Assembly (NCBI RefSeq): GCF_020509005.1
Contig: NC_063018.1
Coordinates: 1,240,001-1,304,000 of the forward strand
Reading direction: 5' to 3'
DNA: 64,000 nt
DNA from: Fulvia fulva
Taxonomy: Eukaryota; Ascomycota; Dothideomycetes; Mycosphaerellales; Mycosphaerellaceae
Under the pieces are notes generated by a model. That model ran no database searches and was not told the origin of the DNA. It saw only the letters and a program-made list of their open reading frames with translations. Of this stretch, positions 53,226-63,483 are shown piece after piece. The position numbers and the translations under genes were made by a program. How positions within the stretch are numbered: position 1 is the stretch's first letter; every line of letters begins with the position of its first letter.

Positions 53226-54722
53226 TCATTCGTCAGGCCTGTACTGGCTCTTCGCTCTAATGCGCTCGCCGTAACGTTCGAACACAAATGGAATCGGCAG
53301 TAGTAGCAGACTGACGAAGCCTAGGAGACTCGCTGCCCACCCATTTCCCAGACCTTCGAACATTTGCACCGCGAGCAGCGGGAACGCGAATGCAGCCAAA
53401 TATCTCGCAAATGTGTTTGACGAGGCTGCGGATGCGCCGTACTGTGATCCATAGCAGTCCTGCAACGCCATGAGTGCGCACGTGAAGATCAGAAGGTTGG
53501 CACAGCTGAAGAGAGCCTCTGCAGCCACGGGAGCTAGCCAGTGGACCGAGGGTCTCGCTGTCCAGCCGAACCAGAATAAGCTGACTGGCAAGAGCGGTGC
53601 GCCGACTTTCGCCAGGATCAGCTTCCTCTCTGGCGGGAACTTTGCTTGAGGATCAGCCTCTCGCAGCTTTGCGTGCTCTTTAGTCCAGATGACCTCGAAT
53701 ATGAAGAGAGTGATGGCCAGACCTGCCAGACTTCCCACGGCTTGCCCAAGGTACGTCAAGCCAATGCTTCCAAGCCCAAATCCGTAAGTGGTCCTGAACA
53801 CGTAGCTGAATGCAGCGAAGAAAGCATTGAGTAGGCCGAACAAGAATGCAGTGTAGAGGTTCCAGAATAGCACCATCGGCTCGGTCGCTGTCATATGTAG
53901 CGGTCGCACGATGGTCTTCTTGGCAAAGTACTTGAAGGATTCCATGGGAGTACGTTGTGGTTCAGCTGGCCCTTCGATACCCAAACGCTTGGCTCGGGAC
54001 TTCAGTATGGTTGTCTTATATGTCTCTTTCGCTCCAAGAGAGATCGTAAGCACGATGGCGATTCCGAAAAGGATGACCCACTGCGTCCAGCGCCAATTTC
54101 GCTTCTCTGTGACAAACCCGCCGATCAATGGTCCCAATACCGGGCCCATTTGAACACTTGTAACAAACACTGCCATTGGCACAGCTCGTTTGTGTGGACG
54201 GTACAAGTCGGCTGTTGACCCAGATCCAATCGCGAGTCCGGGACTAGCAACCAGTCCAGCGAAGAATCTGCATACAACGAGGGACGTGATGTTGCTCGAG
54301 AAGCCAGCCCCAATAGTGAAGGCGGCGAAGACGGGTAGTGCTGACAGATACACTATGCGACGACCGTATGTCTCTGAGACTGGTGCGGCGATGACTGGCC
54401 CAAACGACAGCCCGAGAAGGTAGAACACGAATGGCAGCAGCGCGACCTCTCTGGATATGCCGAAGTCGTCCATAACCTGCTCGAGGCCGGGAGTGTAGAC
54501 TGAAGAGCCGAAAGGGGCGAGTAGTCCGACGCATATCGGGATGAATGTCTGGAACACCTTTGAAGCAGAGGACCAGTTCTGTGGGTTTCCAGGGTCCTGC
54601 AGGGCGTTGGGATACCAGTCCGTGGCGTTCGGTATGCTTGCTACATAATCGTCAATGGCTCTATCGCGTCCCTGGGCGTTGACCGACTCTTCACTGGGCT
54701 TCTCAGAAGTTGTTGACAACAT
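53226..54722 (-). CDS. MFS transporter, DHA1 type
   Basis: 498-codon single-exon gene with about 12 membrane segments after a 55-residue hydrophilic N-terminus. DPGNPQNWSSASKVFQTF leads into segment 1, and APVSETYGRRIVYL is the motif-A loop between segments 2 and 3, both typical of the fungal drug:H+ antiporter group (Flr1/Tpo1-like). GPVLGPLIGGFV in segment 5 fits the antiporter motif C. It ends 119 bp from the stop of the oxalate decarboxylase, tail to tail. Substrate cannot be told from sequence. Confidence 0.85.
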   Translation of the reverse strand: MLSTTSEKPSEESVNAQGRDRAIDDYVASIPNATDWYPNALQDPGNPQNWSSASKVFQTFIPICVGLLAPFGSSVYTPGLEQVMDDFGISREVALLPFVFYLLGLSFGPVIAAPVSETYGRRIVYLSALPVFAAFTIGAGFSSNITSLVVCRFFAGLVASPGLAIGSGSTADLYRPHKRAVPMAVFVTSVQMGPVLGPLIGGFVTEKRNWRWTQWVILFGIAIVLTISLGAKETYKTTILKSRAKRLGIEGPAEPQRTPMESFKYFAKKTIVRPLHMTATEPMVLFWNLYTAFLFGLLNAFFAAFSYVFRTTYGFGLGSIGLTYLGQAVGSLAGLAITLFIFEVIWTKEHAKLREADPQAKFPPERKLILAKVGAPLLPVSLFWFGWTARPSVHWLAPVAAEALFSCANLLIFTCALMALQDCYGSQYGASAASSNTFARYLAAFAFPLLAVQMFEGLGNGWAASLLGFVSLLLLPIPFVFERYGERIRAKSQYRPDE

Positions 54723-55910
54723 GGCGTAGTCGTCGCAGTGGCAAAGTAAGGTCGTGACGAGATCAATCCATTATTATCGTGAGATTGCTCAAGAGTTGAT
54801 ATGCTCCCCGTCGTGAGTCATCACACGTTGCGTGTAGTACCGTCAGACCGCACGACATGGCAGTAGTCAGCGTAGAGATGCTGTCCATGAGATGCTAGGA
54901 GGTAAGAGGTAGGAGGCACTGCGCTACTGCATCCCTCGGCAACTACTTCTCGGCTAAGCGGCAGGAGCGCAGTCTCCACAGCTGTACCTGTCGCAATTGC
55001 GATACACCTGCCACGAGGGTGTGTGGTGCAGCGGATTAGGAAACATCGGCGCTACTTATGGACTCGGATTTGGATCTCCAGCGGTCAGCAAGGCCCGAGC
55101 GTTCGTTCGTTCCTTCGGCATCGAAAAGTCGTTTACATGTACCCGCTCCGACGCAAGGTCATCAATGGTCGCACTCGTTTGCACGCAGGTAACGCCGGTG
55201 GCAGATATCGTGCCGAGATCGAGATAAGAACCTGTAGATGATGCTCCTCTATTCTTTTGCTTGCATATCCCGGAAGCAACACCGCCTCGCACGTGGGCAT
55301 CAATAGGGTAATCTTCCTAGGGTGGGGCTATACAGCTCCCGTGGCCGTCAAACGCGGCCAAGCTTCCTTCACTGCCAAGTTCTGCCAAGAGCCATGTATC
55401 CGCTGCAGATCGACATCGAAACTTGAACCTGAACACTGCCACAGTGCTGCCACAAAGGAAGGATGCAGATCAAGGCAAACTGAAGGCACAGAGTACCACT
55501 GAGTACCTGCTGTGCAAATCATCTTCCACAGGACCTCCTGCTGGGCCACTAGCCGGCATGCTGAGCCCGTCACAACGTGCTACCGGTTTGTCCTTGCCGC
55601 GGGCCAAGACGCAGTTTCCGTGCCTTGGTCACCGACAAGTGTTGATTGGCAGACACTGCCTTCTTTAAACACAGAGTTTGCCTCTGTGCCTTTATCGACT
55701 AGTTTCTGCATCTTACGGCCACAAGCCACATGACGATCGCCTGGTTTGCGATTGCTGTTCACAATGCACAGTGATGTTGTCTCGTCCCGTCCTTGAATGT
55801 TGCTGTGCTCAGCCCAGTTTCAAGGTAGCTTATTTGAACGATATCTTTCTTCTCGCATCGTCTTTACCAGGATTATCGACAAACCTCTGCTATCACTGCG
55901 TATCGATGTA
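54723..55910. other. divergent intergenic region
   Basis: 1.2 kb between the MFS gene and the kinase-like gene. No ORF, tRNA or repeat that I can support. Confidence 0.5.
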
Positions 55911-57119
55911 ATGAAGCAGCAATATTCGACATGCGACTATGATGCGAAAACCACGCGCCCACGACGCTCTGCTAGTCCCTGGCGCACGTGGCAAAGGCAG
56001 ATTCACACCACACCACGATTTGCGAAGATTGCTTTCGCGGCGGTCGTAACATGCTGTGCGATTGCAGGGTTCATTTGGGGCATGCGCGATATCCACGATC
56101 AATGGGTGAAGCAATATCCCACGGACTTCTCGTCCATGTCAGGCGAGTTACCATCGATACCGGACCTGGAACAACCAATTCGAATCCATCATGGTCCAAG
56201 TATCGATGACCGTTACTTGTTCCTAAGAGGACTTGGCCATGGGCAAGAAGGCTCGACCGCGGTTTATGTCGACGTGCACACGGGAGATGAAGTTGTCGTA
56301 AAGTTCTTCGAGAACAGAGCTCGAAACCCGATTCCACGAGCTATTGCACATCATTTTCAGACAATGACCAGGACATGGCCAACAGAAGTCGAAGCAGGTT
56401 TACTTTTCGGGTCTTCGAAGAATGAGTCGCCGTTCGTGCCGGTCCATGAATACTTCATTTTACAAGATGTGCAAAGCTGGTCCTGGGCGCTGGTCACCCC
56501 TCTGATCGGAGCTGGTACTCTTCTGAATCTGGCGAAGCAAGAACGCCGGCACGGAGGAAAGTCGATCGACGAACTTGACCTTGAGTATCGGCCATCATTG
56601 CTAAAGATGCTGCGGGGACTGGAGTCTTTGCACAGCGCCGACCTGTGTCATGACGACGTAAAGCCCGACAACATCTTCGTCGAGTCAAATACGCAATGGC
56701 TCCTGGGTGATCTCGGAAATGTACGCGAGACAGGCCATGCCTGGCATAAGACAGCTTCCTGGACGAGACAGAACAAGTGGAAAGACTGCCAAATGAACGA
56801 CGTCCGCCGAGCCATAAAGTCTTACTTGTGGTTCCTGCGCAGTGCCATGATGAATGCCGAAGGGTTTGATCGCGAGTTCTGGGTTGCCGAAAAATCCTGG
56901 AGCAGACTCTATTGGGACTACGTCCGATACCCGACCAGCATTGGTCATCTTATAGATGGTGTGCACTCCAATGCTACCGCCACAATTGGTGCACGGCCAG
57001 TACTAGATGACGCTTTCTCATCGCCAGCAGAGCTGAGCCGGGATACGGAACGAGAGCTACTCTGCACCAGCATTCCGAGACGGCTGTGGAGAAGGTGGTG
57101 GAGGTTTCCAAGAGGTTGA
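55911..57119 (+). CDS. membrane-anchored protein kinase-like protein
   Basis: 402 aa, start MKQQYSTCDY (the frame is open 38 codons further up, without coding character). A single membrane segment at about 39-57 (KIAFAAVVTCCAIAGFIWG) precedes the kinase fold, so the catalytic part probably faces the other side of a membrane from the basic N-terminus. Visible kinase elements: glycine-rich loop GLGHGQEGSTAVY (108-119), lysine in VVVKFF (K131), catalytic CHDDVKPDNIF (HxD at 247-249, Asn254) and DLG (267-269) in place of DFG. All core residues are there, so activity is possible despite the divergence. The C-terminal lobe is short. Family unknown; it may be lineage-specific. Confidence 0.65.
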   Translation: MKQQYSTCDYDAKTTRPRRSASPWRTWQRQIHTTPRFAKIAFAAVVTCCAIAGFIWGMRDIHDQWVKQYPTDFSSMSGELPSIPDLEQPIRIHHGPSIDDRYLFLRGLGHGQEGSTAVYVDVHTGDEVVVKFFENRARNPIPRAIAHHFQTMTRTWPTEVEAGLLFGSSKNESPFVPVHEYFILQDVQSWSWALVTPLIGAGTLLNLAKQERRHGGKSIDELDLEYRPSLLKMLRGLESLHSADLCHDDVKPDNIFVESNTQWLLGDLGNVRETGHAWHKTASWTRQNKWKDCQMNDVRRAIKSYLWFLRSAMMNAEGFDREFWVAEKSWSRLYWDYVRYPTSIGHLIDGVHSNATATIGARPVLDDAFSSPAELSRDTERELLCTSIPRRLWRRWWRFPRG

Positions 57120-57424
57120 GGTGCAAGATGGACACAAAAGCCTAACAGCAACGGAGACCTATAGAGTGTGAAGACCTGCAGCTGAGATCCTGGGTCCATG
57201 TTGAGGAAAATCTCGCTCTTAATGATGCAACAGTGTTCAGCCTGCTTGCGCGTAGCATGATTCGGCAGTGGACGTCGAAGGGGTTGAGGTAGTGCCATAG
57301 TAGCAGTTCCTGTGATGTGTAGGCACATGCACAGACGATCGCGCTGGCGAGAAGGTGGAGCAAGACGCTGGCGTCTTCAGGACGAGGGGAGAAATGATAT
57401 CGGCCCTGAGATAATGCCTAATGA
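57120..57424. other. short intergenic region between convergent genes
   Basis: 305 bp between the stops of the kinase-like gene and the methyltransferase gene. Nothing recognised. Confidence 0.5.
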
Positions 57425-58228
57425 TCAATTCTTCGCGCCATAGCAGACCAGGAACGGGAATTGCATGTCTTCGCCCTTTCCAGTGCTGGTTAGCTCTTGT
57501 GCGTCGCCGCCATAAGCCCCTCCAAACTCTCCTTCGTACTTTTCCACATTTTTCGTCATAGTCCAGCGAGCCTCGACCTCCACGTCTGTGAAGCCGACTT
57601 GCAGTAGAATGGCCTCCATCCAGCGAGCATTGATGCCATGCCTAGCGACACCATCCATCTTACTCGCTGGATGGAATCGCTTCGCCTCAGGACCGAAGTC
57701 CTCGAAGTCTGTGAGCATGACTCGTCCTCCCGGAGCCAGGCAGGCGTACATTGTCTCCAGTAATGGGACGAGGTCGGGAATGTGGTGCATTACAAGATGG
57801 CTGGTGATGAGGTCCACCTTCAGTCGCGGGCCAGACGAGGCATTCACATCCAGAGGATCTGCCGGGGGTAGAGCAGCGTCCTCCGGGTTGTCGAGGAGTA
57901 GTGCTAGAGGGAGGATGTTCTTCGGTGCGTGTGGTTTCGTAAGCTTCTCTTTCAATACATCGATCATACCTTCCGCGGCATCAACCGCTATAATGCGTTG
58001 AACATGAGGTGCGAGTAGGAACGAGAGAATGCCTGTACCGCAGCCGATCTCGAGCACCTCCAGTTTGTTGACAGGCTTATCGCCCGGACGTGCAGCAAGT
58101 AGGTCTCGGATGGCTTTCGCAGCTCCTTGGCTAGCTTCGTGTACGAATGGTCGAGAATCCCAGGCCGCGGCTTCGGCATTGAAGCGTGTGTTGTTACTTG
58201 CAGCGAGGTTGGACACTGCGCTCGCCAT
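57425..58228 (-). CDS. class I SAM-dependent methyltransferase
   Basis: 267-codon single-exon gene. Motif I is VLEIGCGTGILSF (residues 58-70), followed by the acidic-loop region IIAVDAAEGMIDVLKEKL, post-motif LITSHLVMHHIPD and LAPGGRVMLTDFED, the usual Rossmann methyltransferase order. The N-terminal FNAEAAAWDSRPFVHEA resembles small UbiE/Coq5-like or unassigned fungal methyltransferases. No targeting signal. Substrate unknown; neighbours give no pathway. Confidence 0.8.
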   Translation of the reverse strand: MASAVSNLAASNNTRFNAEAAAWDSRPFVHEASQGAAKAIRDLLAARPGDKPVNKLEVLEIGCGTGILSFLLAPHVQRIIAVDAAEGMIDVLKEKLTKPHAPKNILPLALLLDNPEDAALPPADPLDVNASSGPRLKVDLITSHLVMHHIPDLVPLLETMYACLAPGGRVMLTDFEDFGPEAKRFHPASKMDGVARHGINARWMEAILLQVGFTDVEVEARWTMTKNVEKYEGEFGGAYGGDAQELTSTGKGEDMQFPFLVCYGAKN

Positions 58229-59351
58229 CGTCTCGGATTGTCACTTGGTCTGGTAAAGGTTGAAGAGCGACTTTGTTTGTCAAGGGAGTATGTTGTCTGA
58301 TATGTTTGGGAGGAAGAGTCCAGCTCTCCACAGTCGGCGTGATCGGAGTAGAGTCGTACCTCGGGATTGTGTTTTTTATACAGCCCAACCTCTACTTTAC
58401 TGACAAGTCCAGCCTTTGGAGCGTGCCCAAGAGGATGAGGCGTAGTTTGCGCTTATTTGATTGCTCCGTAGCTGAACTCCACGCAAATGATCCTGCGCTG
58501 CATTTGAGGTTACAAGGTTGTCAGGAAGCATACGCGGCAAAATGACGCGTATAATTATATACAGAAGTCGCAGATGAAGTGAAGGGGAAGGTGAGGCACT
58601 CGATCTCTCAGCCATGGAGCCCGCATGCAAAAACGCTTGCCAGGTCGACTCACCGTGCGATGCCCAAGAAGAGCGCAAAGTCGCCGTGAGCGCAGGAACG
58701 ACGCCCACAGCGAGGATGGCTTGAAAAGCGCTCACTCGAAATCGTGCAATGCCACAACCTCCAGGACATATCGACACCATTCCACCGATGTGCCAGCAAG
58801 GACTATACCTGCGAGCACTCAATGCCGCGCGGACGCGTTGTAACAATGAATGCAACAGAAACCATCGATTTTCTCAGACATTTCTTTCGCACGGAGCCAC
58901 TGATCGGCGACGTCCTCGGCACCTCTGTGACCTATGACGAGAAGCGTGGGTATGCTTCCGTCTTCCTGAGCCTGGCGTACCACAAGCAGGGCGGTCAGAT
59001 CAGCAAGGCCCGGGAACAGGTCGCAGTGTATGAATGGCGGAGGCAGAGGGTCGAAGGAGAAGTCAAGGGCGTGGTCGACTGGGTCTGGTGGAAGCAATCG
59101 TGTGCTAGTGCTGTGCCTCCCGTGCCATTCTGATGTTTGGAGAGGCTGGAGTGTTGTAGATATCCATTGCAATGAGTTCTGATACCATGTCCGAGTTTGT
59201 GCCTCAAGTCTTCTCTCTTCTCCCACTTCGTCCATGGGACTTCGTCTTGTGTTCGCAGAAGGGCCGTAATCGCCCGGATCCTGGCATTGTCATGGCTTGG
59301 TCTCCGTAGTCCAACCTCCCAGTCTTCGTCGCAAGACCCGCCACACCCCCC
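58229..59351. other. divergent intergenic region
   Basis: 1.1 kb between the methyltransferase and SDR genes. It contains one weak small frame (58846-59133), listed separately. Otherwise nothing recognised. Confidence 0.45.
58846..59133 (+). CDS. possible small hypothetical protein
   Basis: 95 codons from MNATETIDFLRHFF to a Pro-rich end. It looks mildly protein-like (VLGTSVTYDEKRGYASVFLSLAYH), but no domain is recognised and there is no signal peptide or splice evidence. It lies 218 bp before the SDR gene and could equally be leader sequence. Confidence 0.22.
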   Translation: MNATETIDFLRHFFRTEPLIGDVLGTSVTYDEKRGYASVFLSLAYHKQGGQISKAREQVAVYEWRRQRVEGEVKGVVDWVWWKQSCASAVPPVPF

Positions 59352-60455
59352 ATGGCCTCATCCCAAAGTGACCTCGTCCTAGTGACAGGCGGCTCAGGTT
59401 TCTTGGGCAGTCACTTGATCCTGCAGCTCTTGTCGAAAGGCTACACCGTCCGCACGACCGTCCGATCCACCTCACGTATCGAAGAAACCAGAGCCAAACT
59501 CAGCTGTGGCGGTGCTACTCAAGACCAAATCGCAAAGCTCGAGATCCGAACCCTCGACCTCGTCACCGACTCCAACGAAGCCTGGACGAAAGCATGCTCC
59601 GGCGCCGAATACGTTCTACACACGGCGGGCATGATCGCAACCGGGAAAGAGAAGCAAGTCGACGACCTCCTCGTCCCGATGCGGGAAGGCACCCTCCGAG
59701 TCCTCCGCGCCGCGAAAGCAGCAGGAGTCCCCAAAGTCGTCTTTACGAGCTCGATAGCGTCCATAGCGCATGGCCACGGCAAACGGGGCAAGTCGGAACC
59801 TTTCACGGAGGAAGACTGGACGGATTTGACGGAGAAGAAGGAGCAGTTGCATATATACCCCAAGGCGAAGACGCTGCAGGAGCAGGCTGTTTGGGACTTT
59901 ATCAAGAGTCCGGAGGGACAAGGTCTAGAGATTGCGGTGATATGTCCCGGTGCTATCTACGGTCCCACGCTGAGTAAGGAGTATGCCTCCAGTCTCAAGC
60001 TCATTGGCATCCTCCTGGGCGGCATGCCCGGCGTCCCTCAATACGGCACAGCCATGGTCGACGTCCGAGACGTCGCAGATCTCCATATCAAAGTAATGGA
60101 GAGCCCCAAAACCCACGCCCAAAAGTACCTCGCCATCTCCGGCCGTGCAGACGAAATCGAACCAGCCAGTAACTGCGTATGTGAATTCGTCAGCATGGTC
60201 AGAGCGGCGGATATTCTGAGGAAGAATCTGCCAGCTGAGAAGACTTCAAAGCTTCCCACGAGGACTCTGCCAAATTTTGTTATGCGGGCTGCTGGATACT
60301 TTGACCCGGTGGTTGGCGTTTGTCTGCCTGACTTGGGCAAAGAGTTGGCGGGCTCGTTTGTGAAGGCGAGGAGTGAGTTGGGCTGGCAGCCGAGATCTGT
60401 TGATGAGGCGCTTCTTGCGAGTGCGAATAGTCTTATAGAGTTTGGGGTGGTGTAG
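59352..60455 (+). CDS. extended SDR / dihydroflavonol-4-reductase-like NAD(P)H reductase
   Basis: 367-codon single-exon gene. The N-terminal TGGSGFLGSH (residues 12-21) is the cofactor motif of extended short-chain dehydrogenases. RTTVRSTSR follows, with basic residues at the end of strand 2, which favours NADPH. Ser134 in VVFTSSIASIA and the YPKAK motif (Tyr169, Lys173) complete the catalytic triad. VICPGAIYGP is the usual substrate-side strand. Fungal relatives include Gre2-like methylglyoxal/ketone reductases. The actual substrate is unknown. Confidence 0.82.
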   Translation: MASSQSDLVLVTGGSGFLGSHLILQLLSKGYTVRTTVRSTSRIEETRAKLSCGGATQDQIAKLEIRTLDLVTDSNEAWTKACSGAEYVLHTAGMIATGKEKQVDDLLVPMREGTLRVLRAAKAAGVPKVVFTSSIASIAHGHGKRGKSEPFTEEDWTDLTEKKEQLHIYPKAKTLQEQAVWDFIKSPEGQGLEIAVICPGAIYGPTLSKEYASSLKLIGILLGGMPGVPQYGTAMVDVRDVADLHIKVMESPKTHAQKYLAISGRADEIEPASNCVCEFVSMVRAADILRKNLPAEKTSKLPTRTLPNFVMRAAGYFDPVVGVCLPDLGKELAGSFVKARSELGWQPRSVDEALLASANSLIEFGVV

Positions 60456-60727
60456 AGGTAGATTGTAGAGAGGCTCGTACCGCGACAGTCTTACACTGTC
60501 AGTTGCCGTCATATGCATCGGGAGCGGGTCTCTTTTGTGATGCTGAAACAGACTGACTCACTCCCGAATCGAAGTTCTTGATAGAAGCTGTATCTGCTCA
60601 ATAAGCCGGATAAGTACGAAACTACCAACCGCGCACAAAGGTATCTCTCGAACCAACAACGACCTGGACGCCCAAACCCAAGTCATCAATCATAACATCA
60701 ACAAGGCTCCATCTCCAAGATTCAGTC

Positions 60728-63141
60728 TTACTCCCCCATGGCGTCGACCAAGTCTTCGGCACCAAGCTCCACATCCATCTGCCCATCAGCAGCCTCTTGT
60801 TCTTGCCACTCACGTTCACACTCAGCAGCGACGAACTCCTCGTAGTTCTCGAGGCTGCCCTGAATGTGCAGCTTGAAGTTGATGATGTATTGAATAATCT
60901 TCTCCAGCTCGGTGTGGAGTTCTTCACGAAGCTCGCCGGAACGGAGGGTCAGTTGCTCGTATCTGTGTCCCGCGTTAGCTACTGTTCTCGTCAGCGCGGC
61001 GGTGGTTGCAACTTACTCGAGATTCGTCGTCATCTCCCTCTGCTCCATAAGCTGCACACTCTCGCCAAGAGTCGCGCGCATCTTGTTAAGCTCCTTCTCC
61101 ATCTTCTCGATTTGCGCCTCACTAGCCATGCCCTGTGCCGATGAGATCTCACGCATCTTCTCGAACTCCTCTTGGGCAGTCTCGACACGGTGGCGTAACG
61201 TCTCGAGCTCGGAGTGCTTGTCTTCGAGAGCTTCACGTGTCTTGTCAAGCATGTCAACCTTGGCCATGTCGTCTTCGAGTGCAGCATTTCGTCGGTCGGA
61301 GATGTCCTTTCTAAGGCCTTGGAGCTGCTTCTTGGTAGTCTTGAGGTCTGCATGTGGGAGAAGATGTTGTGGTTGGTAGCCATTGTTGGCATCCGCGAGG
61401 AGTCTGTCGGAGCTGGAGAGCGAATGGGGATTCGATACGCCCATCTGCGACTGTGTGAAGTCGGGCCCGGAGTTGACGTTCAACTTCAGCTCGTAGTCGT
61501 GGCCGTTCGCATTCTGTGCTGATGAAGGTATGATGCCAATTTGGTAGCCCAAAGAATTGTACTTTTGCACAGCTGTTTCGAGCTCATCCAACTTCGCACC
61601 AGTCTCGCTCTCTTTCTTGCTCGTCCTTTCCTTTGCCTGCTCAAGTCGGATCTGCGTGCTCTCAACACCCTTCTGCAGTCGTTCGCGCTCGGTGTTCATG
61701 CGATCGATGTCCTGCACACTGAGGCCTTGCTCGTCAACCTTGCGCTGCAACTCCTGTCGGTCCGCTTCAGCTTCAGCCATCTCCTGCTCGCATCTTTCGA
61801 TCTCCTGCTGGAGAAGGTCCGCTCGGTGGGTGTACTTTTCGACCTTGGCGTCCATACTGGCGTTGTAGTTCTCAAACTTCTGTCGATCTTCTTCCAATAT
61901 TTTGATGGTCTCGTCCAGTTTCTGCAATCTTGGAGCACTCTTCCCGAGCTCCTCGATTTGCTCTTGTAAGGCCTTGCTCTCGGCTTCCAGCTGCTTGACC
62001 TGCTCTAGATTTGCGGCGTTCGACTCCTCAAACTTGGCCGCCATGGCATCGATATGCGGCTGTATCCTCCTTTTCGCTTCTTCCTCCTCATCGTCATCGT
62101 CCTCGATCGATAGCCACTCTTTGTACGCGTCTGACAAGAAGTGAAAGGTGATCCGGTCTGCGCTAATGTCGAATCCAGCTTCCGCACATGCATCATCGTA
62201 GACTCCCGTGCTGTACTGCTCCATCATCTTGGCAAGCTGCATCATCCAGTGCAGCAAGCCCAAGAATGTGCTCCAATTCTGTCCTCCCACCGCCGCAAGT
62301 TGACTTTTGGAAATGTTCTTCTCAAATGGGTACCGCATCTGCTTTAACAAAGGCGGCACTTCAGCATCGATATTCTTCTGGAAACGATAAGAGGGGTCGA
62401 TCTGGTGGTACAAGAACTGAAACATCAAGTTGAAATCCTTCTGCGTCGGCGAAGTCATCGTCTTGTGTGTCAGACTGTGCTTGGCGTCCATCTCGAAGTT
62501 ACGCTGGGTCAGAAACTCCATAAGCTCCTGTCCCATGCCCTGCCTCGTTCCGGGATCCTTCAGCCGTCGTGGGTCTGTAGGCAGCCCGTTCGTGGGAGGT
62601 GCTGTGGCAAAGAAAGACTGATGTCCTGCAGGACCAAGTCCAGCTGATGGTCTCGCGCTGTATACGCTACTCCTTCGCTGTGTGCTCTGTTCGAATTGCA
62701 GCGGGTTTGCGGGTGTACTCGTCACCGGCGCAAAGCTTTTCCTCCCTCCCGTGCTCGCGAAGAAGTTCTGCGTACTGGGCCGCTGCACCGTCGAGAATCC
62801 CATTCCTGCCAAATTGTCGCCTGATGATGATCGATGGAACATTGGCTGCGCTGGTCGCCCTGGCGCGAGCGACATACGCGATCCTGATGTCGAGCGCGCA
62901 TGGTTCGTGGTGTGCGGCGCCGGTCCAAAGTTCGAGGTCGAGTTCGATCGTTTCATGGCAGACGCCGGCGTAGGGATCGCGGAGGCATTGTGAGAGACGG
63001 CGCCGAGCGTCTGCGACGGTGCGATCAGTATGCAATGGTTGGTAAGGCCTTATGTAAACACCGGCGACTCACCTCTCGCTGGCGCTTCACGGAGAACAGG
63101 CCAGTGTCCTGTGTCATTGTCTGTCGTCGCGGAGCTGACAT
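60728..63141 (-). CDS. ndc80: Ndc80 (Hec1) outer-kinetochore protein (3 exons)
   Basis: CDS complement(join(60728..60962, 61017..63010, 63073..63141)), 765 aa, or 757 from the second ATG at 63117. Ndc80 is the microtubule-binding subunit of the Ndc80 complex with Nuf2, Spc24 and Spc25. A basic Ser-rich tail (SVKRQRE, TLGAVSHN, MKRSNSTSN) is followed by the calponin-homology head around residues 160-310 (MGQELMEFLTQRNFEMD, FNLMFQFLYHQIDPSYRF, WMMQLAKMM). A long coiled coil then runs to about residue 700. The last exon (YEQLTLRSGELREELHTELE ...) is the usual C-terminal end. The first exon is short and is supplied by a 62-bp intron (63011-63072, GTGAGT...GCAG); the second intron is 54 bp. Divergent from pex14. 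Confidence 0.93.
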
Positions 63142-63483
63142 GGCTCCAAGCGCAGTCGCGAGATGTCTTCAAATCGTGCGCGGCTGTTCGTTCGTACAAT
63201 CTGGTGGAAGGCAGGTGGGATGTTCTCCAAGTCGCGCCTGCCGAACAAACAAACAGACTTCCCAAGAGGAGCTAGCGTGCTTTTCGCGATTTCGGAAAGG
63301 GCAGCCGAGCGAGCCGAGGTGCCAGCCACGAGCTAGCATCTCGACACATGCCCTGCGATCTGCATCGACCTTCTCGGTCTTGTCCTCACTTTCACTTCTT
63401 GTCGTTGTTGCGTACATTCCATCTGAAAGTTCTGCATCGGGATCGTTGCGCAGCCTTACCAGCATTGCGATACCTCAGGCAAG
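63142..63483. promoter_or_regulatory. bidirectional promoter region of ndc80 and pex14
   Basis: 342 bp separate two divergent housekeeping starts, so both promoters must fit here. No TATA box or clear regulatory site seen. Confidence 0.6.

Noticed and set aside
53226..60455. Possible secondary-metabolite cluster (MFS, methyltransferase, SDR, kinase-like)
   Set aside because: No polyketide synthase, NRPS, terpene synthase or other backbone enzyme; intergenic spacing and orientations look ordinary.
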